Assembly: GCA_019456305.1 (NCBI GenBank)
Contig: VRUD01000051.1
Location: forward strand, 1 to 32,136
DNA length: 32,136 bases
Reading direction: 5' to 3'
Source: Cytophagales bacterium
GTDB taxonomy: Bacteria; Bacteroidota; Bacteroidia; Cytophagales; VRUD01
Under the pieces are notes generated by a model. The model saw only the letters and a list, made by a program, of their open reading frames with translations, made no database searches and was not told the origin of the DNA. This document shows, in pieces, positions 1-6,066 of this stretch (its first letter is position 1; each line of letters begins with the position of its first letter). The position numbers and the translations under genes were made by a program.

Positions 1-1229
1 AGGTTTTGAAAACCTTGCGGGTCTTTAATACCAACAGGAGATATATTTACCAAAAACTCCTCTGAAACAAAGCTGCTAATGCCCGGCCCCCAGATCATAT
101 TGTTAGTATCTAATGCTGTACCATAAGACCTGCAGGTATAAACTCCGTTCTCTGCCAATGTAACATTGGGAATTATTAATAGTGTATCTGTAGCACCCAT
201 AATAGTATCTGTTCCCCTGAACCATTGGTAGCTTAACGCAGAATCCTGATTGGCTATACTTAATATGAGTGTTTCTCCCGCATTCAAATTAAAAGTAACT
301 GCCACGCCAAAAGGATCTTGTGGGCTGTAAATATAAGTGGTAAGTGTTGAAATGGTATCAGCTATTCTTAACGCTCTTGCATCTGAAAAGTCTAATTTAT
401 TATTAGCACAATCAAGCCAATACAAAGCGGTATTATTCGTAAAGTCAGGCAGGGCGGTTAATTGATTATTATAACACCAAAGCTGTGTAATATTAACAAA
501 GTATTCTACTCCCGTAAGGTCAGCAATGTTTTGATTACTGCAATTCAACACACCTGTCAGTGTGGCTGCTGAGTCAATAAGCAAGCTGTCACCTGAACCA
601 TCCATAAAAGCGGGGTAGTTTGTATTGAGGAAATTGCGGAAGTTAATATCGGGGATGTAGGCTTTAAGGGAAGGCGGGATTGGAGCGACAACGGTGCATA
701 AACCCGTTACCTGCACTGCAAGGGTTTTATTTGCAGTTGTTCCGTCTCCTAATTGCCCATATAAATTGAATCCGCAGGCCCACACCGTGCCGTCATTTTT
801 CAGGAAAAGAGAATGATGTTGTCCCGCTGCCACTGCAGTGATGCCTGTAAGGCCGCTTACCTGCACCGCAAGGGTTGTACTTGTAGTTGTTCCGTTTCCT
901 AACTGACCATAGGCATTGAGTCCGCAACTTCTTACTGTACTATCAGCGCATGCAAACAGGGAGTGACTTGCTCCTCCTGCAATGACCTGGGCTTTTAAAT
1001 GGTTAATGGTTAATGAATATTGGAAAATGAAAGAAACGAGCAGTAGGGACGTTGCCCGGCCAAAGACGGATCTCCGCTTTGCTGCGACATGCAACGTTCC
1101 TGTGTTATGCAGAGCCGTTGCATGCAACGTCTCTACATTCCGGTCATTCCTTTTGATATTTCTTCCCGGTAACCGGGATAGAGATTTGGGAAAATTTGTT
1201 TTTACGGTGGTTTTTGTTTGATTTTTCAT
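1..1229 (-). CDS. Secreted RCC1-repeat / leucine-rich / Ig-like protein, partial at left edge
   Basis: An open frame runs from an ATG at 1229 to base 1 without a stop, about 409 codons, so the C-terminus lies outside the window. The N-terminus (residues 1-62) is basic and odd; a hydrophobic stretch at about 63-80 (LLLVSFIFQYSLTINHLKAQ) looks like the signal-peptide core with cleavage after Ala-Gln. Two RCC1-type repeats follow (GLNAYGQLGNGT at about 100 and GFNLYGQLGDGT at about 145), then a leucine-rich stretch (residues about 170-285, with LTGVEYF and YNNQLTALPDF), then an Ig-like domain with paired cysteine/tryptophan pattern (about 290-390). Proteins of this kind are usually surface-exposed or secreted in Bacteroidota, often by the type IX system, whose C-terminal signal would be off-window. 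Residues 32-62 are encoded by a palindromic element at 1043-1136, and a second small palindrome lies at 1164-1178, so the leader appears to have been expanded by insertions. Function beyond extracellular binding or adhesion is not evident. Confidence 0.8.
   Translation of the reverse strand, partial: MKNQTKTTVKTNFPKSLSRLPGRNIKRNDRNVETLHATALHNTGTLHVAAKRRSVFGRATSLLLVSFIFQYSLTINHLKAQVIAGGASHSLFACADSTVRSCGLNAYGQLGNGTTTSTTLAVQVSGLTGITAVAAGQHHSLFLKNDGTVWACGFNLYGQLGDGTTANKTLAVQVTGLCTVVAPIPPSLKAYIPDINFRNFLNTNYPAFMDGSGDSLLIDSAATLTGVLNCSNQNIADLTGVEYFVNITQLWCYNNQLTALPDFTNNTALYWLDCANNKLDFSDARALRIADTISTLTTYIYSPQDPFGVAVTFNLNAGETLILSIANQDSALSYQWFRGTDTIMGATDTLLIIPNVTLAENGVYTCRSYGTALDTNNMIWGPGISSFVSEEFLVNISPVGIKDPQGFQN
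1043..1136. repeat. Palindromic element inside coding leader (GTAGAGACG family)
   Basis: The ends are a 13-bp inverted repeat with one mismatch: GTAGGGACGTTGC at 1043-1055 and GCAACGTCTCTAC at 1124-1136. The interior contains the perfect palindrome CGTTGCATGCAACG at 1116-1129. It is read through in frame by the RCC1-repeat gene. The same GTAGAGACG/CGTCTCTAC arms form the stem of the element at 11527-11584. Confidence 0.75.
1164..1178. repeat. Small palindrome TCCCGGT-A-ACCGGGA in coding leader
   Basis: Two perfect 7-bp arms around a single central base, encoding the SRLPGR region of the RCC1-repeat protein leader. It resembles in form, but not in sequence, the TCCCGAC/GTCGGGA palindromes elsewhere in the window. 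Confidence 0.6.
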
Positions 1230-1240
1230 AATGGTATAAT

Positions 1241-1549
1241 TTAAATTGAAATATATTTTTTAAGGTATTTTTTTATTTGTGCTGTATTTTTTGCAAAAGT
1301 AATAAAATATTCTACTCCCGTAAGGTCTGCAATGTTTTGAGAACCGCAATTCAATGTATCTGTGAGTGTGGCTGCTGAGTCAATAAGTAAGCTGTCACCT
1401 GAACCATCCATAAAAGTGGGGTAGAATGTATTGAGGAAAGCGCGGAAGTTGGTATCGGGGATGAAGGCTTTGGGAGACTGGGCGAACGTTCCTAACGCTC
1501 CGAGCGTTAGGAACGCTGCTACTGCGAATGTTAAAGTTAGTTTTTTCAT
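1241..1549 (-). pseudogene. Truncated paralogue of the RCC1/leucine-rich secreted protein
   Basis: This 102-residue frame begins with a signal peptide (MKKLTLTFAVAAFLTLGALG, then TFAQ) and continues with the leucine-rich N-terminal segment FIPDTNFRAFL..DGSGDSLLIDSAATL..LTGVEYF. The segment at 1307-1480 is nearly the same at DNA level as 502-672 in the downstream gene, so one is a duplicate of the other. Homology stops immediately after VEYF; the last 20 residues (ITFAKNTAQIKKYLKKYISI) are lysine-rich, unrelated, and end in AT-rich DNA 12 bp before the next gene's start codon. It is best read as a gene cut off by deletion or partial duplication, though a short secreted product could still be made. 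Its signal-peptide core is encoded by a 29-bp perfect palindrome (1487-1515). Confidence 0.65.
1487..1515. repeat. 29-bp perfect palindrome within a signal-peptide coding region
   Basis: Arms CGTTCCTAACGCTC (1487-1500) and GAGCGTTAGGAACG (1502-1515) are exact reverse complements around one central base. It encodes the FLTLGALGTF hydrophobic core of the truncated secreted protein. A perfect 14-bp stem in codons of a hydrophobic leader is unlikely to arise by chance. Confidence 0.75.
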
Positions 1550-1572
1550 GGTTGATAATTGTTTAGAGTTTA

Positions 1573-1644
1573 CTAATACTTTAATTTTTCAGGATCTTGT
1601 CTGTTAGCCCAAAAAGTAAGTAACTCAATTTCATTACTTTTAAT
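1573..1644 (-). pseudogene. C-terminal remnant of a ParE/RelE-type toxin
   Basis: Immediately after the stop codon of the antitoxin-like gene, a frame reads KSNEIELLTFWANRQDPEKLKY and stops at 1573-1575. The pattern IELLTFWxxRQxPxKL is the usual C-terminus of plasmid-stabilisation (ParE/RelE superfamily) toxins in Bacteroidota. The remaining three quarters of the toxin, including any start codon, are missing, so the toxin is deleted and the antitoxin is left as an orphan. The identification rests on this short motif and on its position directly downstream of an antitoxin-like gene. Confidence 0.6.
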
Positions 1645-1887
1645 TTAGAGCCATTTTTTATATCTCTTCATTACTTCTTTGTGGCTTTTTAATTCGCCTT
1701 TGTCTGCCTGAACAATTCCTCTTTCAATTGATTGTTTTTGTTCATTAGTTAAAGTATTCCAGATATCTTTTTCATTTCTTTGTTTTAAAGCAAAATCTAA
1801 AATTTCCTTTATTGCCTGAATAAGGGATATGTCGTTTATTTGTTCTAAACGCTGTATAACTGATAATTTTTCTGCTTGTATATCCAT
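1645..1887 (-). CDS. Antitoxin-like small helical protein, orphan
   Basis: An 80-residue protein starting MDIQAEKLSVIQRLEQINDI is rich in charged amphipathic helices and lacks a signal peptide. Its form (MDIQxxKLxxIQxLxxINDxxLIxxIKEIL) matches antitoxin components of ParE/RelE-type modules in Bacteroidota, which bind their toxin and repress their own promoter. A start at 1920 is possible by frame, but it would fall inside a promoter-like TATATTTG (1910-1917), so 1887 is preferred. Directly downstream lies only the tail of a toxin gene (1573-1644), so this is probably a surviving orphan antitoxin. It diverges from the radical SAM gene at 1965. Family assignment is by pattern, not by a specific signature. 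Confidence 0.65.
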   Translation of the reverse strand: MDIQAEKLSVIQRLEQINDISLIQAIKEILDFALKQRNEKDIWNTLTNEQKQSIERGIVQADKGELKSHKEVMKRYKKWL

Positions 1888-1909
1888 AATGATATCCTTT
1901 ATTGTTCTG

Positions 1910-1917
1910 CAAATATA
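1910..1917 (-). promoter_or_regulatory. Candidate Bacteroidota -7 promoter box
   Basis: On the minus strand this reads TATATTTG, an exact match to the TAnnTTTG consensus, 22 bp upstream of the antitoxin ATG at 1887. I do not see a TTG box at the usual -33 spacing, so support is partial. Confidence 0.4.
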
Positions 1918-1964
1918 CAATTATTTATTATTATTGGGTTTTTCAAAGCTTCCCGATACTCAAT

Positions 1965-2972
1965 ATGCGCTTAATAAACCATCCTGTTTTATGTAATTAC
2001 TATGTTACCTACCGCTGCAACGCAAAATGCGGCTTTTGTGATATTTGGCAAAAACCCTCGCCTTATATAACTGTGGAAAATTTCCGGGAAAATCTAAAAG
2101 ATCTGAAACGTTTGGGTGTGAAAGTGATTGACCTTACAGGCGGAGAGCCTTTGCTTCACAGGCAAATTGATGCGTTGCTGCATGTTGCCAGGGATGCAGG
2201 ATTTATAACCACCATTACCACCAACTGCCTGCTATACCCCAAGTTTGCTGAAAGATTAAAAGGAAAAATTGATATGCTGCACTTCTCTCTTGATTCGTCT
2301 GTGAAAGAAGAGCATGATCGCTCAAGAGGTGTCGCTTGCTATGATTTTGTGCTTAAATCCATAGAAATAGCGCGTTCTTTAGGCGAAAGGCCCGATATAT
2401 TATTTACAGTGTTTGACCAAAATATCGGGGAGATAGAAAAAGTTTATGAAAACATCTGTATCCCCAATAACCTTGTTTTGATCTTAAACCCTGTGTTTGA
2501 ATATAATGGCGTTGAGACTGGAAATCAGCTATCAGGGGCACAATTAAATACCCTTTCAAAATGGGGCAAAAAGAAAAACGTTTATCTCAACCAGGCATTT
2601 ATCCTGCTTAGAAAAGATGGCGGAAATCATATCAATGACCCTGTTTGTAAAGCGGGAAGCTCAACCGTTGTGATATCACCTGAAAATAAATTGGTGACGC
2701 CTTGTTACCATCTGGGCATGCAGGAATACGAGATCAACGGCAATTTATTTGAACTTTACAATTCGAAAAAGGTACGGGAAATTATTGCTATGGAAGGACG
2801 ATTTTCTGAATGCGAGGGTTGCACCATCAATTGTTATATGCAAACTTCCTTTACTGTGAATATGAACAAATATTGGTGGAAAGCGCTGTCTTCTACCATT
2901 AAATATAATAGGATCAAAGGAACCTGGAAAGCGTTGTTGAGGAAAGAAGGAAATAAGGAAATAAGGGAATAA
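1965..2972 (+). CDS. Radical SAM protein (MoaA/PqqE-like)
   Basis: The 335-residue product begins MRLINHPVLCNYYVTYRCNAK and carries the radical SAM cluster motif CxxxCxxC (C18, C22, C25, CNAKCGFC), which binds a 4Fe-4S cluster and S-adenosylmethionine. A glycine-rich SAM-binding LTGGEPLLH follows at about residue 62. The C-terminal third has further cysteines (DPVC, TPCYH, SECEGC, INC), the arrangement of SPASM/twitch domains that hold extra iron-sulfur clusters and often modify peptides or act in cofactor synthesis. The substrate cannot be told from sequence. The frame is open from 1902, but the conserved N-terminus starts at the ATG at 1965. The last residues (RKEGNKEIRE) are encoded by an AAATAAGG octamer repeat, so the original C-terminus may have been replaced. 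It stands alone, convergent with the acyltransferase gene. Confidence 0.85.
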   Translation: MRLINHPVLCNYYVTYRCNAKCGFCDIWQKPSPYITVENFRENLKDLKRLGVKVIDLTGGEPLLHRQIDALLHVARDAGFITTITTNCLLYPKFAERLKGKIDMLHFSLDSSVKEEHDRSRGVACYDFVLKSIEIARSLGERPDILFTVFDQNIGEIEKVYENICIPNNLVLILNPVFEYNGVETGNQLSGAQLNTLSKWGKKKNVYLNQAFILLRKDGGNHINDPVCKAGSSTVVISPENKLVTPCYHLGMQEYEINGNLFELYNSKKVREIIAMEGRFSECEGCTINCYMQTSFTVNMNKYWWKALSSTIKYNRIKGTWKALLRKEGNKEIRE

Positions 2973-3053
2973 GGAAATAAGGAAAAGAATACAATTCTTA
3001 TTTGTTTGGTCTATTTTCCCTATTTCCCTTATTCCCTTTATTTCCTTCTTTAT
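2941..3053. repeat. Octamer-repeat palindrome between convergent genes
   Basis: The left arm (2945-2986) is built of AAATAAGG/GAATAAGG units, and the right arm (3011-3053) of complementary CCCTATTT, CCCTTATT and CCTTTATT units, giving an imperfect long hairpin. The left arm encodes the tail of the radical SAM protein, and the right arm reaches the stop codon of the acyltransferase at 3050. Placement suggests it could serve as a two-way terminator. Related G/A-rich units occur in coding sequence at 24801-24848 and pyrimidine-strand units at about 4504-4530. Confidence 0.6.
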
Positions 3054-3592
3054 ATAACTCCCTGCTCCGGATATTTTCCGGTTATGTTTCTATAAAACTT
3101 TTTTATCTCTTTAATATCTGTATCTACATCACCTGTAGGTACAAATACAGGCCCGACTCCTGTAGTTTTTTTCGAATAATCTATGTATCCTAAAATAATA
3201 GGAACGTTTGCATTGTTGGCTATATGCCAGAATCCTGTTTTCCATCGTTCAGCATAACTCCGGGTACCTTCAGGTGTGATAAATATTACCAACTCGTCAT
3301 ATTTTTTAAATAAGTCAACGATATTATCAACCAGGTTGCCTGCTTTGGCCCTGTCAACCTGAATACCACCAAGGGCGTTTAAGATGATCCCTAATGGAAA
3401 AAAGAACAATTCCTTTTTAATAGGAGTTTTTATTTTTATTCCCATTATATAAAAAGCAATTATTCCATAAAAAAAATCCCAATTACTTGTATGTGGAGCT
3501 GCAACCATCACACACTTTTTAATATCAGTTGGAACACTGCCCTTTAGCTTCCAACCCAAAATTTTATACATCAACTTAGCAAGGAACTTCAT
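3050..3592 (-). CDS. PlsC-type glycerolipid acyltransferase
   Basis: A 180-residue protein of the 1-acyl-glycerol-3-phosphate acyltransferase superfamily. It has the catalytic HxxxxD motif in APHTSNWDF (residues about 32-40), the substrate-binding block TPEGTRS (about 105-111) and the GGIQVDR block (about 75-81). These enzymes transfer an acyl chain to lysophospholipids or related acceptors at the cytoplasmic face of the membrane. The protein is shorter than classical PlsC, as is usual for the small acyltransferase branch common in Bacteroidota, so the exact acceptor is uncertain. There is no signal peptide; one hydrophobic stretch lies near residues 44-52. Its upstream region (3614-3717) carries three dyad sites that could be operators, and its 3' end meets the octamer palindrome shared with the convergent radical SAM gene. 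Confidence 0.85.
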   Translation of the reverse strand: MKFLAKLMYKILGWKLKGSVPTDIKKCVMVAAPHTSNWDFFYGIIAFYIMGIKIKTPIKKELFFFPLGIILNALGGIQVDRAKAGNLVDNIVDLFKKYDELVIFITPEGTRSYAERWKTGFWHIANNANVPIILGYIDYSKKTTGVGPVFVPTGDVDTDIKEIKKFYRNITGKYPEQGVI

Positions 3593-3613
3593 TTTATTTA
3601 TGATTTGTTGTTG

Positions 3614-3717
3614 AACGATGCCATCGCTTTATTTAGTTATCAATCAATTAAATAATGCTACTATCGTTTTAAGCAATGACATCGTTAAATATATTAGTTT
3701 TGAGCGATGGCATCGTT
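3614..3717. promoter_or_regulatory. Three dyad sites upstream of the acyltransferase (operator array or short inverted-repeat element)
   Basis: AACGATGCCATCGCT at 3614-3628 and its exact reverse complement AGCGATGGCATCGTT at 3703-3717 flank the region. A third copy with two mismatches (AGCAATGACATCGTT) lies at 3672-3686. Each core, CGATG-N-CATCG, is itself a dyad, as expected for a dimeric DNA-binding protein. A TATATTTA box lies between the second and third sites (3686-3693, minus strand). No target-site duplication was found at the outer ends, so an operator array is at least as likely as a mobile element. Confidence 0.5.
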
Positions 3718-3738
3718 TGTCTATTTTAGATTTACGAT

Positions 3739-4398
3739 TTAAAAATGTAAATTCAAATATATGGCGCCTGCTGAGTATAATTTAAAACTTATACCTGTGG
3801 TTTTCTCAATTCTATTAACATAATCCGGGTCAGAATAAATTGTCTCCCGCAATCTGTAATAAAACAAAGCCATAGGTAAAACTTCTGTTGAGAAAGAGAT
3901 CCTGGAATTCAAAGTAAATTCCAGACCGGCTACAGGCGCTAAACCACCAGTTATGTATATATACTTATCACTTCTCTTAATTATTATAGACGGATCCCGG
4001 TAATATTCACTTTTTGTAGATCCGTAAGAATAACTAAAAGTAAGATCAATCCCATAATAAAAATCCAGTCTTTGCAAAATATTCTTATGCCATTCAAATC
4101 CTAATCTTGAATTGCTGCCAAATCTTTTAGATAAGCCGGGATCTTTATAATTACCAGTAGATGTAACGCTTAGGTCAAAATTATTAATTGCCCCTCCGAT
4201 ACCCATCCTTATTGCCTTATTAGCTTTTACGTATCTTTTATAAGAAATTAACCAGGGGCTGCTTCTCCAGATGAGTATGCCAATTTCATTTTTGTAATTA
4301 CCTGAAACAACCGAATCTTTCGTATCCTGTGCGAAACACAGATTTAAAAAGATCACACAGATAAGTGCAGTTGCAAATGTTAAAGTTAGTTTTTTCAT
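3739..4398 (-). CDS. Secreted outer-membrane beta-barrel-like protein
   Basis: A 219-residue protein with a clear signal peptide (MKKLTLTFATALICVIFLNL, cleaved after CFAQ). The mature part alternates hydrophobic and polar residues in short strands rich in Tyr, Gly and Arg (for example RMGIGGAINNFDLSV, FYYGIDLTFSYSYG, YIYITGGLAPVAGLEFTLN) and ends YSAGAIYLNLHF, with a terminal Phe typical of outer-membrane barrels. It fits the small OmpA/OmpW-like barrel proteins of Bacteroidota, but no specific family signature is visible. The first nine residues (MKKLTLTFA) and their codons match the truncated secreted gene at 1241-1549, so the two leaders share an origin or were exchanged. It lies downstream of the lytic transglycosylase gene, separated by 179 bp. 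Confidence 0.7.
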   Translation of the reverse strand: MKKLTLTFATALICVIFLNLCFAQDTKDSVVSGNYKNEIGILIWRSSPWLISYKRYVKANKAIRMGIGGAINNFDLSVTSTGNYKDPGLSKRFGSNSRLGFEWHKNILQRLDFYYGIDLTFSYSYGSTKSEYYRDPSIIIKRSDKYIYITGGLAPVAGLEFTLNSRISFSTEVLPMALFYYRLRETIYSDPDYVNRIEKTTGISFKLYSAGAIYLNLHF

Positions 4399-4577
4399 AA
4401 TAATTAACGAAATTATAAGCGCCTAATGTAAATGTAATATCCTATTCCTCTATCCCCTTTCCAGCGTATTCGTACCCCGACTCCACCACTGTTCCAGCAA
4501 AGTCGGAGCACGATTCCCTATTTCCCTATTCTTAAACCTTAACTTTTTACTGCGAGAAGTATGTCGCGTTACATATC
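4399..4577. repeat. Intergenic region with imperfect CCGACT/AGTCGG palindrome and CCCTATTT units
   Basis: No gene is visible in this 179-bp gap. It contains a CCCGACTCC...AAAGTCGGAG inverted pair (about 4475-4515), related to the TCCCGACTTTGTCGGGA family, and short TTCCCTATTTCCCTATT repeats (about 4504-4530) related to those at 2941-3053. Confidence 0.45.
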
Positions 4578-6032
4578 TCATCCCAACTTCAGCTTCTGTC
4601 CTGGCTTTATCTTATTTGATTTCAGGTTATTGAGCTCTTTAAGTTGATCGATGGTGACTCCTTCATATTTACGGGAAATATCCCATAAAGTATCGCCCGG
4701 CTGTACATAATGTATTTTCCCCTTGGGTATCGGAACAGGTTTGACGGATACTGTTTTTGTTTTGTATTTAGTGAAATAGGCGGGGTCTTTCCATATAGTA
4801 AGCTTTTGGCCAGTGCGAATCATCGTGCCTTTTATATTGTTCCATGCCCTGATCTGCGAAATTCTTACATGGTATTTTTCAGCTACTTTTCCCAGCACAT
4901 CTCCCTTTTTTACAGTATATACAATTTTTTTCCTGCCTGTCCCGACTTTGTCGGGATAATTTGTATTCTTTCCTGTTATTTGACCAGACGCAATATTTAA
5001 AAGAACAGAAGCATCAAGGCAGGATGCAGAATCCATGATAAATGCCCGGTTTAATACAATAAATTCTTTCTTATCGGAAGGCACTTTCAATGGATATTTT
5101 TTTTCACTTTGTGGAATTATATCACTTTTGACCTCCGGATTGAGCCTGTTCAGGTCATCCTCGCAAACTCCGATAAGGCCGGCAAATACTGACAAACTGA
5201 TGGTTTGCTGAATAATAATGGTATCACTAATGATCGGATATTCGACAGTATCAACAAAGATATTATGGTGTTCAGCATAGTTTAAAGCATAATTGACAGC
5301 AACAAAAGAAGGGACATAACCCCTTGTTTCCCTGGGAAGGAAATTATATATTTTCCAAAAATCTCTTTTATAACCCGATCTTCTGATAGCTCTTCTTACT
5401 TTGCCCGGCCCGCAATTATAAGCCGCTAAAGCTAATTCCCAGTCGTTGAAGATATTATAGAGCTGCTTCAGATATTTACAGGCTGCCTCGGTAGATTGGT
5501 ACGGGGCCATCCTTTCATCAATAAAACGGGTTTGTTTCATATCAAACATTTTGCCGGTATAATACATAAATTGCCACAATCCTGTTGCTCCGGCTCTTGA
5601 AACAGCTTTGGGGTTAAGCCCCGACTCTACGATGGCTAAATATTTCAGCTCTTCGGGAAGGTCATATTTTTTAAAGGCCGCTTCAAAGACCGGAAAATAG
5701 AGATTTTTCCTTCTTATCATTAACCTCGTATATGCCCTGTCTGCAATAGTGAAGTAGTCAATAAAAGACCTGACGGTTCTGTTAAAAGACAAATTTATTT
5801 CACCTTCGATACAGCCAAGCCTGTCTCTGATAAGATCATCAGGCAGATCAGGGATATATTCGTACCCTTCAATTGGAGTATCATATAGTGTATCCAATGC
5901 TACCTGGCTGGAATCATACCGGACTATTTTACTATCCGGCTGCATACTTGTGTCAACAGTTAGTTGTTTTGTGCAGCAGAATAAAATCAATGAAATAGCT
6001 AATGCGGGGTAATATTTTAAGGATCTTTCCAT
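4578..6032 (-). CDS. Membrane-bound lytic murein transglycosylase with two LysM domains (MltD-like)
   Basis: The 484-residue protein has an N-terminal hydrophobic segment ending LILFCCTKQ, compatible with a lipoprotein signal (Cys19 or Cys20). The lysozyme-like SLT domain (about 105-235) shows the catalytic Glu136 in IVESGLNPKAVSRAGATGLW and the conserved ALAAYNCGPGKV at 201-212. Two LysM peptidoglycan-binding domains follow (about 371-414, YTVKKGDVL...; and 440-483, HYVQPGDTLWDIS...). Such enzymes cleave glycan strands to 1,6-anhydro products at the outer membrane during wall turnover. It sits 34 bp downstream of gatA in the envelope gene series. A TCCCGACTTTGTCGGGA palindrome encodes residues about 359-365 (YPDKVGT) in the linker just before LysM1, a spot that tolerates insertion. 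The start is the first ATG before the hydrophobic segment. Confidence 0.93.
   Translation of the reverse strand: MERSLKYYPALAISLILFCCTKQLTVDTSMQPDSKIVRYDSSQVALDTLYDTPIEGYEYIPDLPDDLIRDRLGCIEGEINLSFNRTVRSFIDYFTIADRAYTRLMIRRKNLYFPVFEAAFKKYDLPEELKYLAIVESGLNPKAVSRAGATGLWQFMYYTGKMFDMKQTRFIDERMAPYQSTEAACKYLKQLYNIFNDWELALAAYNCGPGKVRRAIRRSGYKRDFWKIYNFLPRETRGYVPSFVAVNYALNYAEHHNIFVDTVEYPIISDTIIIQQTISLSVFAGLIGVCEDDLNRLNPEVKSDIIPQSEKKYPLKVPSDKKEFIVLNRAFIMDSASCLDASVLLNIASGQITGKNTNYPDKVGTGRKKIVYTVKKGDVLGKVAEKYHVRISQIRAWNNIKGTMIRTGQKLTIWKDPAYFTKYKTKTVSVKPVPIPKGKIHYVQPGDTLWDISRKYEGVTIDQLKELNNLKSNKIKPGQKLKLG
4940..4956. repeat. Dispersed palindrome TCCCGACTTTGTCGGGA, coding copy
   Basis: This 17-bp palindrome with 7-bp arms lies in the linker of the MltD-like gene. 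An identical copy is intergenic at 23063-23079 and a near copy is at 23007-23023. Confidence 0.75.
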
Positions 6033-6066
6033 AAATTCGATATAATTTAAAGCTTACTTTAGATTA

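Noticed and set aside
1888-1920. Start of the antitoxin-like gene at 1920 (MYICRTIKDII)
   Set aside because: These codons overlap a perfect TATATTTG promoter box and do not fit the usual family N-terminus; 1887 is preferred.
5610-5625. GGGGTTAAGCCCC palindrome in the MltD-like gene
   Set aside because: It encodes the conserved SGLNPKA of the catalytic motif, which is normal for the family, so no insertion is implied.
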